From Garcia nutans (taxonomy: Eukaryota > Streptophyta > Magnoliopsida > Malpighiales > Euphorbiaceae), in NCBI GenBank assembly GCA_947685225.1, contig CANTUV010000014.1, positions 1,488,001-1,552,000 of the forward strand: a stretch of DNA of 64,000 bases. The letters are read 5' to 3'. The notes beneath the pieces were generated by a model. It searched no databases. It was not told the origin of the DNA and saw nothing but the letters and a program-made list of their open reading frames with translations. Positions 48,501 to 60,711 of this stretch are shown here, in pieces. The stretch's first letter is position 1, and every line of letters begins with the position of its first letter. A program made the position numbers and the translations under genes.

Positions 48501-51189
48501 TAAACTTTTGTAAGTTCAATTGAACTGGCCTTGATTTACTTGAGTCCCTGTGCTCCAATAACCTCCCTTTGAAAAACAATGCAGTAAAAAGAGGTAAACA
48601 GCCATATGGATATTATAATTTTGGGTCCTATTCTTATACTCTGCAGACCACTATGGGGAGCTAATAAAATCTTGGGTGGATTTCACACATGGACTTAGCT
48701 TCTGGGGCCCTGAAAATTGATCTTGCAGTAACATCAATATTTAGGATAATCCAAAGGACAAAAACAAAGTTGAAACCCTAGTGATGAAATGGCAATTTCA
48801 ATATCTGCAAGGACAGTTTGATGTTTAGCCTAAAAAGCAAAACAGTTAGAAGTAAAGGTACTGTTCATTTTCTTTCTTGGCTACTTGGGTAATGGGTAAG
48901 GCTGTCCTGTCATGTTCTTGTCTCTACTGACTACTGACTAGCTTTAGAATTTGAGGTCATTAACTCGTAAATGAATAATTTTGACCTCATAACTCTTTGC
49001 TAAAGATTTCAACTGGTAATGGACTTGCATGCACATGCTAAAGCAGCATGTAAAAGAACTTTTTTTTTTCAAAAAGAGAGAGAGTTTACCTCTTAGAGTG
49101 TTGGATCTTTCTACATCATTCTCCTTCCCCGTCTTTCCCTTTTTCAATTGAGATCCTTCCCGCAGAGTGAATCCACTCCCGGTATAAGAACTGCAGTTAG
49201 AATGTTCTTCATTTTTATCTGTACTACTCGCTTGAGCTACGGTGAATATTGTGCTGCCCTCAGGTTTAGGAATTCTTTGATTGAAATAATTAGAAATGTG
49301 ACTAATACTATAAGTTCCAATGCCTCCAGGGAGGATGTGCTCCACTGTCGGTGGTGGTGCTGGAGGTGGCGGCTTTTCAATCGATGAAATCTGTGCTGTG
49401 GTTTCTTCTTTAGCAGCAGCAACACTGGTCTTCCCTACCCGTTCCAGTGGTTGTAGAAAATCATGAGTCTTGAAGTAACCTGCTTATTCATGAAAGAAAT
49501 GATCAAGATTATATTTAATCTAGCTCAGTAAATGCTGCTATTCCGTAACACGAACAATTATTAGCCTTTTGGCACGTAGAAAGATGATTTATTGTGCTAT
49601 TATTTAGGGATTGCAAATCTCGTGTCCAATTACCAACCAAGATAGCTTATTGATGTTCTTTTAGTCAGCTTTTCATCCGTTAAATTCCATAGCTTATCAT
49701 CACAGTCGTTGGCAATAAGAGAGAAAGAAAGGAAAAGTTAAGTACATTTCATTTCATCTTATTTATAGAACTGTTGAGTGAAACAAGGTGTAAGGTTCAG
49801 GCCCCAGTTTTAATTACTAATAAATGTAATTAGATTTTATAGCATTAGAATAAATTTTGAAAACCAAAATAGAAAATTATTTGAAAATCAATATAATATA
49901 ATATATATATATTACCAAAAATGCAGAAATACAAATAAAAATTTGATTTATATCTTGGAAGAAAAAAAAAACATTAATGTATGTTTAATGCATTCTTAAC
50001 TAACTAGCAAAAAAACTCAGATTTAAAATTCCATACTAGCAATTGAAACTACCAAATTATAAATGTATAGACACTTTACATTAAAAAAAAACTCATAATT
50101 TATCTAGATATCCAATTTTAGATTATTAGCTTATTTAAAAGAAATTAAGGATTATATGCATACAATTACAATTTTAATCATGTGCTAATTATTTTTAATT
50201 CCATTGCTTTAATTTTTTTTTTAATTAGATGGAGTGAGTGGATCCAATACTTTAATGATGAACGATTGCCTGACGAATAAAAAAGCAGAGGTCTCTCTCC
50301 TCTGTACATGATGATGAGCGATATGTGATTGTGATAGCATGCACCTGCACGCAAAAGGGCCTTGTTGATGTGAATCATGTGACACAGCAAGATCATGGCT
50401 AACTCCTATATGGGTCCCATCAACAAACATCAACCCCACTGCTCCCAATCTGATGGTGCTCATTGCTAACTGCTTACTCTTTCCTTTTCGGATTTGGCAA
50501 AGCTTATTCTTACGATGGCCCACCCCCCAACCTATGGCCCAGATCCATGATTCAATACTTGTCACGTGCATACACAAATCGTGATACGCAAATAAAAGAT
50601 TTATCTATAACAGTATTTATTTTTTCTATTTTTTCCCTTCTTTATTATCACTCTTCACAAAAAAAAAAACCTTCAAATTCTTTTTTTTACTCCCTCCATT
50701 TATAAATATCTGTTTCCGAAATTTTAAGACATTAAAAAAATTATTTAGTTATCATATAATTTTAAGATCTTTAAAATGATCCATATTTAAAAAGAAAGAG
50801 AATAATAAATAAAATTTTCATACACAATAAATGAGAACACGCTAAAGAACAAACCAGTGTTTTTTGGGATCATAAATTAAGAGAAAAAAAAAATTGAAAA
50901 AGTACCTTGAGGAGGTGGCCTTGGATCTTGTTGGACTGTTGAATGACTGTATAGCGAGAGAAAGTCGTGCGTTGGTTCCCTTCCTGTAGAAAATATGCTT
51001 CTAAACCACGGTTAAAAACAACACTAACAATAATAATAAAAAGCTAACAAATTTCCGTTTATAATTGTTCTTATTTTTAGAAATTATTTTATAGTGATTC
51101 AGAAATTAAAACGAGAGAACAAAAAAGAAAATTCTGGTTCTGAAAATACCTTCTGTTTCGAAGAGACGCTGTTGTTGAGGAAGCTCCAT
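45518..51189 (-). CDS. BIM1: BIM1-like bHLH transcription factor, eleven exons
   Basis: Exons in transcript order: 51189-51150, 50983-50906, 49479-49090, 48006-47907, 47819-47689, 47577-47469, 46978-46909, 46822-46727, 46606-46146, 45864-45735 and 45622-45518; 1710 nt, 569 residues. The start MELPQQQRLF, the doubled THDFLSL/THDFLQPLE motif, the Pro-rich stretch before HILPGGIGTYSI, and SQSFMEMIKSAKG are BIM1 hallmarks. The bHLH follows: basic region SKHSATEQRRRSKINDR with the His-Glu-Arg E-box contacts, then LRELIPHGDQKRDKASFLLE and VIEYIQFLQEKVQKYEG. The C-terminus (SSVYSQRLLSTLTQALQSSG) resembles the family's ACT-like end. BIM1 is known to pair with BES1 on E-boxes in brassinosteroid responses in the nucleus. 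The intron after the basic exon needs a GC donor (GACAG|GCATGT). The 87-nt intron 47820-47906 is open and a multiple of three. Confidence 0.93.
47820..47906 (-). other. Possible exitron in BIM1 (87-nt open intron)
   Basis: Spliced from donor CA|GTCTGT to acceptor TGAACAG it joins SSQ to PSGQKSQSF, as expected for the family. Retained, it adds 29 residues with no stop and no frame change. A second acceptor-like CTCTCTAG lies inside. Which form dominates cannot be told from sequence. Confidence 0.5.
49480..50905 (-). other. BIM1 intron 2
   Basis: A 1.4-kb intron without recognised gene. At 50692-50730 it has a one-sided Stowaway-like end (actccctccatttataaata); no right end was found. The short open frames near 50178-50705 on both strands are of random composition. 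Confidence 0.5.
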
Positions 51190-52165
51190 CCACGGCAAAA
51201 ATATTTTTGCTAAATTCACCAATGTTTTTATATAAAATAAAAACCTTCCGGATAAAGCAAAATTCTCGCAACAAATTCTTTGATCAATAATTCTGACAAC
51301 TGTTTGGATTCTGTCACAGAGACAATAACAGATTTTAGAAAATTAGAGAGAAATTTCTTTTACAAATGCTTCTCCTCGTTGTCAGATCCGTTTCTCCGGC
51401 AAAAATGAGACTGCTTTATGGAGTTATAGGAGCTCCACCTGAGATAGGAACTGCATTTCCTTTCCAAAGAAAATTGAGGGTCTAGATTTGTACTTTAATT
51501 AAGACTCCGATTGCCAGTTTCGTTCTTTGAATGTCCTTTTGAACATTAATTTTCTTTCCCGAGAAACTTCTCTGATAAACTATTCAATTCGAGAATTAAC
51601 TTCCCCGCAAGTATGATAAACAGAACTTCAAAATCTGAAATCTCGTCGAATCTGAAAAAAAAAATATAGATAAAATTGAGATTTATGAATATTAAAAAAT
51701 AGAGAGCGTTTGAAGAAAAATCAAGTGAAGAATTCAGCTCAAAACTGTTAAAAAAAATAATCAAATCTCAAACACAGTGGAAGAGAAGATCAATAATGAA
51801 CGAAATTAAAAAGACTGGAAGATAATTAATTTAGGATTAATGGTTGCTTACTTTTGATCTAAATTATGGAAATTTACGTGTAGTATCAGCTGAGAAATGC
51901 TTCAAACACTGAAACTGAATTTAAACACCAAATATATTCACAAAAAAGTGAATACCGGAGAGAAATAAAAAGAGAAATAGAAGAGAATTGCTTGAAAATA
52001 AAATGCTTAAAGAATCTCTTTCGAATTGCGACCAAAAATATCTCTCTTTATTTTATTTTTTTAACCAAAAAAATTATATAAATAAATTTCTTTAAAACAT
52101 ACTGTGCAGATTGGAGAAACTCTCTCTCTCTCTTTCTGTTTCTTTCTCTCTGGTGAGTGCTTGCG
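51190..52165 (-). promoter_or_regulatory. 5'UTR and proximal promoter of BIM1
   Basis: Upstream of the BIM1 start the minus strand is GA-rich and probably transcribed. A CT run at about 52119-52155 on the plus strand (GA on the coding strand) is typical of plant leaders. A 5'UTR intron is possible (AAACAG acceptor-like site near 51300). The exact start of transcription is not visible. Confidence 0.45.
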
Positions 52166-52169
52166 TTGA

Positions 52170-54200
52170 AAGGTTTTATGCAATTGTTCTCGGTTGCTTG
52201 CTTAGCCTTTTTACTTCATTGTTTTTCCGTTATGTGAAAAGTGCGTTTTACTTAACGGCGTTGCGGCGGAGTTAACGACGTTACAGTCACGGAGAAAGGG
52301 TACGGTTGTGAGTGTTGAGAGGTCTGTAATTGCCATTTTTTTCCCGTTTACTGTTAACTGTGTATGGCTGTACGTTCACGGAACTGAATAATTGGCTTTG
52401 TTTGTTTTTTATGTTTTTGGCAATCCCGATAAGAGCTTTTTTTTAATATTATATAAATATTTTATAATTTGTTTCCTAAATACAGATTTATTTACTCGGA
52501 TTGTATCTTTTGCCCACTCAAAATAATATTTATTTATTTAAATATTATGCCAAGTTTCAGACTTCATCGCCGCTCGCTCACATTCTTAGTTTCTTTTTTT
52601 TCTTTGTTATTCTTTTTGTAAAATAATTTATTTTTTATTTTCAAATTTAAAATTACAAAAATAATTAAATTAAAAAATATATATCTTATAATAAAGTTTA
52701 CTTTATAAGAAAGTAAGAAACAAATGCATAATTTTTTGGATTCTTTACATAAGTAAAAAAAAAAAACCAAATTTAAGTACGATAATATGTATATATATAA
52801 TTATAATTTAGATGATAGATTCATATTTGATTTTTTTAAAAAAAGAGTGTTTTTCTTGAGTTATTACAATAGTTGGTAATTTTAAAAATATTTGTAGTAA
52901 TTTATTCATCAAAAAAAATATTTGTAGTAATTTAATATAGAGTACAGCAAATTTGAAATTTTCACAAAAAAAAAATACTAAAAAATTTAAAAATGGATCT
53001 CTATCAATAGAATCTGAATAATATTAACTAGATTTAAGATGAAAACAAATGAAAATGGAAAGGTTTATTATTAATTTTCAAAGTTCCACGTTCACAATTC
53101 ACATACAAAAACATTATGTTTTTTACCATAAAATCACATATATCCTGAATTAAACATTTTACTTAAAAACTAAAAATATTATTCAAAACAAAATCCCGTC
53201 TCCAATTTTCCAATTCTAAAAAAAAAGGAAAATTTCCATCTATCATTAATAAAAATTAAAAAAAAAAAAGGAGCACGCCTTGATTATTGTATTAAGGAGA
53301 TGTTTGGTACAGTTTAAAATTCAGAATATATTTTTTTTTATCACCAAGTAAAATATAATTCAAGAAGAAACCGAATAAAATTGAGAATATTTAGAATCAT
53401 ATATAATGATAAAGTAGACTTCAAATGTTCCTGCTCTGGTTCGAAAGTTTAGACTTTATTTCTGTCAATCATACCATCTCTAAAATTAGAAAAGTGAAAA
53501 TCGAAATTTAGTAAAAAATTCTGATACCTAAATCAATAATTTATACTTTAAATAAGCTTAAAGTAAAAAAAAGAAATTAGATCTTTTATCTATGAAGGGT
53601 TACTCTTATATATCGTGAAGGGACGTAGACAAATACTTATTAGGATCAATAAAATTTTCAGATAACCCTATTATTTTTTGTCACGTCATAATAATTATTG
53701 TCCGAATGCAGAAGAATTCAACTAAACGAGCCATTTAGAATGAAAGGTCGTAAACTAAAAATTCAGAGTTCGGCTATACAATTTGGTCCGATAGGGTAGG
53801 GGTAGTATCAATATGTTAAGAAATTTTATTTTTTAACTCTGTTGTACAAATAATTTAAAATTTTGTCTATTTTTCGTACATGAGGATAGTTACCAAACAA
53901 TCCTTAGAGTTTGAATCAAGAATTGGACTCTGGAGTTACCAGTTTCCTATTATTAACATATGGATATAGCTTATGTTTAGAGCCCGGGAGTAAGAGCCAT
54001 GCTGAGAGGAGCATGTACGAACTGAATGGATTGGTCACGTGACTTAAAGTTAAGCTAAAAAGAGTTGACTTAAGAACAGTTATCCGTTGACCCCTCTAAA
54101 GATAAAGAAAAGCAAATGCAGATAACGCTAATTACAAGTGATGATTAGTGCACAGATCCCAATTTTATCTGTCTAAAAAACCTTTTTTTATTATTTAAAT
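52170..54200. other. Intergenic DNA, no gene seen
   Basis: AT-rich with short random frames. I see no transposon ends or RNA gene. Confidence 0.55.
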
Positions 54201-54220
54201 TAATAATGACAGTAGATTGT

Positions 54221-54408
54221 TATATAAATACGCGCAGTGTCAACAAGGCAGAGGATGTTGGCGGTAAAAGGAGGTAAAGTCACGTGCCTACACTTCTCCT
54301 TTTGTAGTGCCGCGAAATGCGGGGCTTTCTCCATTCTATTTAGCTTCATTAGCTAACCCCATGTGCCCTGTACATCCTCTCTTCCTCTCTCTCTCTCTCT
54401 CTCTCTCT
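54221..54408 (+). promoter_or_regulatory. Promoter-like block: TATA box, G-box, CT-rich leader
   Basis: TATATAAATA at 54221-54230 is followed by CACGTG at 54281-54286 and a CT run at 54385-54408, a layout like a plant core promoter plus leader. No protein-coding frame follows within 2 kb on the plus strand, so it may drive a noncoding RNA or be chance. Confidence 0.35.
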
Positions 54409-54409
54409 T

Positions 54410-57020
54410 TTGTTTTTGTTTTTTACATCTTCAATTTCAAACATTTGCATTTATGTCCTAGTTAGAAAATTCACAGTTGTTTCTCTAGTCTTTATAGCAG
54501 TCATATTAATCAACAATGAAAGAATTCAAGTGTTCTTGCACATTATACACTAATTTCAAATTTGTCATTTAATATCTATTTGAAATATTCTCTATATAAT
54601 TTAGAATATTTGATAATATAATGGTTAATAATTAAAATCATGAATTTCAAATCATTCAGTATTCTGAATCCAAGAGAGAACTTTTTGAAGGGTAACCGCC
54701 TCAGTAATCAAAGTAGCATATATACTAGTAGACAAAAAAAATCTCAAAGTAAAGCCACTAAATTTGTCCCTCACAGCCTCTTCATAGCTGGTTAATTTTG
54801 TTTTCTACAACATACACAAACAGTGTCTTGATTGCATTTCAGATGATATATTGCAGGTTTGTCGTTAAGAAAATTATACCATTTAAAAAATAAAAAATAC
54901 AAATATATTTTTTTTTATCAAAAATAGAAATTAATAATGTCTAATTTTATCAAAAATAAAAGTGTCTAACTTAGATAAAAGAGGTGCTTAATTTTTGACA
55001 AAATTTTATCAACTCAATTTTTAAAGCCTATATAAACCATTAATATCTTATTTGAAAATCATCGTAAAATTAAAAAATTAAAAAGAATTTTTGAGAAAAG
55101 TTTAAGATTGAGTGTTGGCCATTAAAATAATATTGTAAGATTTAATGTGAGCCATAAATATTTATTAGATTTGAGAGTTAGCCTAGAAAAATTTTTATAA
55201 GGAGTTTGAGTGTTAGCTTTAGAAAACCATTTATAAAGTTAGATGTGAACTTGTGAAAACGCCAAGTTATGAGTGAACTTATAAAACTTTAAGTATAGTG
55301 GAATATCAAATTGATATTTGAAAGTGAATGTATGATTATTGAATATGAACAACTATAAATTTATTTTTTATTTAATTAGATATGAATTGTGAGTTATGAG
55401 TATTGTAAACAATTTGTATACCTTCTCTCTTCAATAAAATTTTTTTTTAAGAGATCCGAACCCATAGACACAGTTGGCCGAACTCCATTATTAAATTTAT
55501 GTGTATATTATTCCTATTATTATTTTACACTCTTACTAATCTAATTTATCAAAAAATCTACATAATTTTTTCAATATTTATCCCAACCAAATCGTTTAGA
55601 CATTGAGCAAGCTAGAATCATCTTTGACAGATCAACCTTTTTGAAAATCTCTCAATTAAATTGCATTTGTTTTGCTACAAGGACAATTTAGTAGATTGAC
55701 TTAATTTGCCCTTTTCACAACAGTTGATTCCCTGAATATCAAAGGCTTCATGCAACCAAGCACGCCAATTAAATTAAAATAATGATGAACAATTCAGTAA
55801 TTCGGACTTTTAACCATTAGTAATATTTGATAATTTAATTATTAATTTTTAAAATATTAAAATTTGATCATTCTTACTTATTCTTATTAACTTTTTAACT
55901 AATTGCACAGTTCATATAAGTAATAACAATCAATAATGCTTAAATTAATATACGTTATTTGACTTAAATTTCCAACTCATAATATAAGAAAATATTGTCC
56001 TTACTCAACTTGATTTTTTCTCACATATATATACCTACATTTGTGACAAGCGCGTTGAAGTCAATTAAGTTATCTTTTTTTTTTTTTAGGTGATTGAATT
56101 CAAATAATTAAGTTGAAATGAAGGAGATTTATGAAATGAAATGGGAGAAAAATCTATATATCCTCCACTTCTATGAATCTCCTTCATCAGTAAACCCAAG
56201 TGAAAATTAATTAAAGAGTAATATTTATTAAGAACAGCTGGCTACCTTACACAAGCAAAATATATAGATAAATTATTTTCATGAAAAAAGTATGTAATAT
56301 TAAAATGGGGTATTATGGTATGCTTAATAATGCGAAATTATATATAATAATCCAATTAATAAAGCAAAGAAAAAAACAAGTCAATAACAAATATTACATT
56401 TACATATACATACATATATAAGATTATTAATTAAAAGATTGAAGGTGACACCTAATTTTCTTTTCCATATATTACACGTTATAGTCACATGCCTAACCTT
56501 TGCTTGCCAGCCCATTCTATTGTTGGCATGAATGTCTCTCATCTCGAATTTTCTTCAACTTTTATTTATTTTTTCTTTTTTTTTTCCATTTTAGTTGGAA
56601 TCTTGCCCTAATGTTGTCAAATGAATCTCTATATCAAATATAGTAAAATTGCTTAAAATATGATTTATTTATTTATTTATTTTTATTTTTAGCCCCGACA
56701 ATCATGGGGAGCATTCACACAAGTATGTATGTTTATTATATTTTTAATTTAGTGGAACAGTTTGGCGTGACAATATCCTTTAAGAAAAATATTTATTTCT
56801 TTTCATATACATTATATATTAATAAAATATTAGATTTTTAAATATATAAGATTTCGAGTTCAAATTCTCTTTAAAATAAAATATATTTGTAAATACGAGT
56901 TAATTTGAACATCCTGATTAATAGAAAGTCTAATGAAATAAAAATAGTAATATGAGATATAATGAAAGGAAATTAGTTTAAAAAAAGTAAAATTAAATTA
57001 AATTAATATAAAATGTAATT
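54410..57020. other. Intergenic DNA, no gene seen
   Basis: AT-rich sequence with stops in all frames. No hairpin precursor or tRNA is recognised by eye. Confidence 0.5.
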
Positions 57021-57037
57021 AATCTCCGTCAACTGTT
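57021..57037. repeat. Target-site duplication of the LINE, left copy
   Basis: aatctccgtcaactgtt, identical to 58340-58356. The last two bases merge with the poly-T that is the element's poly-A tail on the other strand. The bases outside differ (t versus c). Confidence 0.9.
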
Positions 57038-58339
57038 TTTTTTTTTTTAAAGGAAGAGTATTATTAACTCAAATTATTAACTAGGATATCATGAAGGAAC
57101 TCTTGAACAGAATTGTAACTCATTTCAATAAAATAATTACAATAAGACCTAGCTAAGATATGTGCTGCAGTGTTAGCATTTCTACGAATCCAAAGCAACT
57201 TAGACTGCATATTGTGTAAGATGGATCTGCAGTCTTGAAAAATACCATCACAAGGAGATCTATTCTTAGTTAAAATTGAATTGACGGCAGGTACAGCAAG
57301 GGCATTATCAGATTCTATAATCAAATTAGAAAAGCCAAGATCTTGAACCCAACACAAGCCCGATAAATAGCCAAAGCTTCAACCATGATAACATCCAAAT
57401 TCCCTTCGAAAGATTGAGATTTTGCAACTGCTAGCGAGCCACTGTGGTTCCAAATAATCATGCCTACTCCAAACCTATTCTGCTGCAGAAAATAAGCACC
57501 ATCAACATTCATCTTCAAGAAATTCTCCGGTGGCCTGATCCATCGACAAACACGTTCTAGCATTGAAATAAGAGTATTATTAGAATTAACTTGAAGCCAA
57601 TCTGCAAGGCTCTCCTTGGCATGTCTGACAATGAAAGAAGAAGTAGGGTATTTATTTCTCCACACTAAGTTGTTGCGGCCCCACCAAATGCTATATAATA
57701 AAACTATAATTGATTGCAAATGCTCTTTACTAGCTCCTTGGCATAAAGCAACAAACCAGTCATCAAAGCCCATGTCATTAATAATATGGGTTTCAAGATT
57801 ACTATCCACCCAATACTGTCTAGCAAAGGGACAATGTAAAAAAATGTGAGACTCCGATTCCTTACTGGAGTTGCACAGAGGGCAGACGTCTTCAATTTTC
57901 AACCCTCATCTCAATAAATTCTTTCTGGTTGGCAAACACTTAGAAAGAATATGCCAACAGAAATTTTTCACACGTGGGAAAAGCTTTAAATTTCATAAAG
58001 AAGTCCAAACAATTGAGCGATGAGGTTGCTGATTAAAACTAAGCAGGATCCCACCATAGATAAGCTTATAAGCAGATTTAACATCATAACAACCATTCTT
58101 AGAAAGTTTCCAATAAAAATTGTCAGTGTCAATAGAATTTGAAACACGAATGCTCTTGTTGACATTGCAATCTCTGCTGTTAAAAAGAATTGAGAGCTGG
58201 CTCTCATCCCAGACTTTGGTGCCTTCTATAAACAGTTCCTTCACTCTCATATCTTCTTGGCCTTCTATCAACTCCGTAGTAATTCTATGGTTATCTTTGG
58301 GCAGTAACCAATCATGAGACCACACCTTAATTTGTGTGC
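57038..58339 (-). mobile_element. 5'-truncated LINE with clear target-site duplication
   Basis: About 1.3 kb between two identical 17-bp repeats. Read on the minus strand it holds the end of the reverse transcriptase polyprotein (connector and zf-RVT), an RNase H-like domain, a short 3'UTR and a poly-A tail (13 T on the plus strand, two of them shared with the duplication). The 5' end is cut off, the usual result of incomplete target-primed reverse transcription. It is of another family than the LINE at 21.3 kb, judged by its 3' end and tail type. Confidence 0.92.
57064..58336 (-). pseudogene. LINE polyprotein remnant: connector, zf-RVT, RNase H
   Basis: In reading order: WSHDWLLPKDN and the segment ending GCYDVKSAYKLIYGG belong to the connector region after reverse transcriptase; CPLCNSSKESESHIFLHC is the zinc-binding module; MNVDGAYF, EALAIYRA and IESDNALAV give the RNase H acidic residues, and NTAAHILA the last helix. 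Two TGA stops (about 57993 and 57903) and a one-base frameshift near 57345 interrupt it. The open frame that appears to begin at 58391 includes host DNA beyond the duplication and does not mark a true start. Confidence 0.9.
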
Positions 58340-58356
58340 AATCTCCGTCAACTGTT
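58340..58356. repeat. Target-site duplication of the LINE, right copy
   Basis: Exact copy of 57021-57037, at the 5'-truncated edge of the element. Confidence 0.9.
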
Positions 58357-59230
58357 GATGATATAATGTTGGGGAACATATGCAAAGGCATAAGTTCGAA
58401 ACAGGGCAGATAGCTGCATTTCTTTGTTTAAATATAAGCCAATAATGTCGTAATCTTTATAAAAATAAAATAAAGAACTATATCATGTGACCTACTGATG
58501 ATTTTTTTTTTGTATAAAGGGAGAGAAATTAAGAAGTTGTTATATATCATTTAAATCAAGTGTCTGAAATTAATCATTCTAACTAGCTAGGATGCATACA
58601 GAGTAAAAACCAGTTAATTTAATCCTCAATTAAAACCTCAATCAACATAATTAATTAATTAATTAATTAAAGAGTTTAATTGATAACAAATATTAAAATC
58701 TTTATCCATCCCATGCATGATTATTAAAAATTGCATTTTTACTTCGAGTAAATGGTTTAAACCATGCTATTATTTATTTTAAGCAAGATTCTTTCCGTCC
58801 TCAATTGAATGAAAAATACTTTGATTGATAATATAAACAAGATAATTAAAATTATATGGGAGAAAATTAGAAAAATAAAAATAATAGTGCATTAAAGAAG
58901 ATGAAAAGTAGAGGGTCTACCCTCCATCACGTGATGATAAGATACAATTGAAATAGAGAAGGAGCCTTCAAAGGGCCCATAAAAGTACCGCACATGCATT
59001 GAAATTGTTGAGAGTTGTTAAAACGTCTTAATGCTGTCTTATCTTAATTTTATCACTTCCTGATTAATACACTCGTGACCACTTTTTCTTTCCATTATTA
59101 ATTTATTTATTTATATAGTACATTTATCCATATTAATACCTTCCTAGGAAATTCTAATTTCGCTAATTACAAATTATCTCTAACATATTTTAACTTAATA
59201 AGAAAAATCACAAAAAATCATTTTATGTTT
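58357..59230. other. Intergenic DNA, no gene seen
   Basis: AT-rich, with an aatt tetranucleotide run at about 58641-58670. Nothing else is recognised. Confidence 0.5.
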
Positions 59231-59231
59231 G

Positions 59232-59541
59232 TATTCCATCCATCCAAAAAAAAAATCTCATTTCTATAAAAAAAAATTATCTTACTAAAATTATCACATT
59301 ATATAATATAAAAATATTAATTATTTTTTATTATATTATTATTATTAATTAATTAATTAATATAATAATTTTAATATTAATACGTGTGAATGAATTAATT
59401 AGTAAAAAAGAAATATAATAATTTAATCTTAATATGTGTTAATAAAGAATATTTTAATTTATTTAAAATAATTTTATATAATATTAATAATTTTTTAGGC
59501 AGATATGCATAAATTGAAGGGGGGGGGGGGGGGGGGGAGGG
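59232..59541. mobile_element. Stowaway-like MITE (candidate) with a poly-G right end
   Basis: The left end (attccatccatccaaaa) and the right end in reverse complement (ccc...ccttcaatttatgcat) look like decayed Stowaway/mariner terminal repeats around an AT-rich core. The right end contains a run of 19 G (59519-59537). Confidence 0.4.
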
Positions 59542-59769
59542 ATTTTACTTGGAAGTAGGGTTTATCCATAATTATGACAAATTGCGTGTTAAATTATGCA
59601 AAGAAAAAATGCAGATTGTTGCAGTAATAAAGTGTAATTAATTACCTGAGATATTAATTTCATGAAGACCATAATTTATATTGTAAAAGAGAGGAAGTGT
59701 AAGGGACTGCGTGAAAAGTGATGAGTGGTCTTTTTCATGGTTTGTCGTGACAGAGGCAAAGAGTGGGGC

Positions 59770-59797
59770 CACGTGAGTGGACCCCGCAACTCACGTG
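59770..59797. promoter_or_regulatory. Paired G-boxes in a 9-bp inverted repeat
   Basis: cacgtgagt (59770-59778) and actcacgtg (59789-59797) are exact reverse complements and each contains CACGTG. Such pairs can bind bZIP or bHLH dimers. No gene is recognised next to them. Confidence 0.35.
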
Positions 59798-59939
59798 CAT
59801 ATATTACAAAAGGACAAATGTCATGTAAACACTCTACAGCTACTCCTACTCCTCCTGATTGGGCCAACTAAACAAACACTACTTTGAGTCTGGATGGGAC
59901 TCTATCATGTTACCCCAATGCAATAGATTTAGGAAAAAA

Positions 59940-60235
59940 TTTAAAAAATAACTTAAAAATGTAAAAATAAAATAAAATTTATAAAAATATTTTGTAACAA
60001 AAAAATTTATAAAAGTATTGTGTATATACTAAAATTTATAAAAATCTGTATGTGCTAAAAATTTATAAAAATATAGTATATGTTAGGTGTATATAAATGT
60101 TTAGTATATTTTTAATATATGTTGAATTTATTTTTATTATATATCATAAAAATATAAAAAAAAATTAAAAAGTATTTTTGTAAACTAAAAAATTGTGGTC
60201 TGAATAAAATTTTAAATAAAAAAAGTAATATTTCA
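59940..60235. repeat. AT-rich repeat-like tract
   Basis: Multiple variants of 'aaatttataaaaatat' in succession. It resembles the AT-rich noncoding family of the window but is too diverged to align by eye. Confidence 0.35.
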
Positions 60236-60325
60236 CGTAATTTTGTCAAAATTTATTCAAACCCAAACTTCTAATATATAAATATATATATGCATCATTT
60301 CAACAAAAAAAAAATATAATCTGAA

Positions 60326-60443
60326 TGTTGGGAATGTGAATCTCACATCCGTAAGGAATGAGCAGCTCCAGTCACTTATAAGACTGGGCAATCCTCTTCT
60401 TGTTAACTCGGGTTTTCAGGATGAGTTAGGCCCAGCTCTAATA
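60326..60443 (+). repeat. TRIM 5' LTR
   Basis: 118 bp, with a ttataag word at its centre. It differs from the other LTR by two G/A changes near its 3' end (ctcgggttttc versus ctcggattttc; gttaggccc versus gttagaccc). Confidence 0.93.
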
Positions 60444-60455
60444 TGGTATCAGAGC
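60444..60455 (+). other. TRIM primer-binding site
   Basis: TGGTATCAGAGC is the usual plant LTR-retrotransposon primer-binding site, complementary to the 3' end of initiator tRNA-Met. Confidence 0.95.
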
Positions 60456-60593
60456 AATTAATGCCCAAACGGGCTAGATCCTGAGCCAAACCCCCACATG
60501 ACCGAAGCTGATGAAGAGATGCCAGCCGGTCCGCCCAAACGGGCTTGTGTTAGCAAGTGTCAATCGAAAGGTCCGGTTGCACTTGAGGGGGGA

Positions 60594-60711
60594 TGTTGGG
60601 AATGTGAATCTCACATCCGTAAGGAATGAGCAGCTCCAGTCACTTATAAGACTGGGCAATCCTCTTCTTGTTAACTCGGATTTTCAGGATGAGTTAGACC
60701 CAGCTCTAATA
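60594..60711 (+). repeat. TRIM 3' LTR
   Basis: 118 bp, directly after a G-rich polypurine tract and directly before the CTGAA duplication. Confidence 0.93.

Larger units (their letters stand above)
60326..60711 (+). mobile_element. Complete TRIM (terminal-repeat retrotransposon in miniature)
   Basis: Two 118-bp direct repeats (60326-60443 and 60594-60711), both starting TGTTGGGAATG and ending CTCTAATA, flank a 150-bp interior. The interior begins with TGGTATCAGAGC, the primer-binding site matching initiator tRNA-Met, directly at the LTR edge, and ends with the polypurine tract gaggggggat just before the second LTR. The element is bounded by CTGAA on both sides (60321-60325, 60712-60716), a 5-bp target duplication. 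The LTRs differ at two of 118 positions. It has no coding capacity and must have been moved by proteins of another element. Confidence 0.93.

Noticed and set aside
50330..50460. Possible microRNA hairpin (ccatcaacaaacatcaac-like words)
   Set aside because: The sequence does not match any plant microRNA that I can recall along its length, and no complementary arm was found by eye.
50178..50705. Short frames on both strands within BIM1 intron 2
   Set aside because: Random composition, no domain, and exons 2 and 3 join in frame across them.
58340..58391. The N-terminal residues of a minus-strand frame starting at 58391
   Set aside because: They lie in or beyond the LINE target-site duplication and are host flank, not LINE protein.
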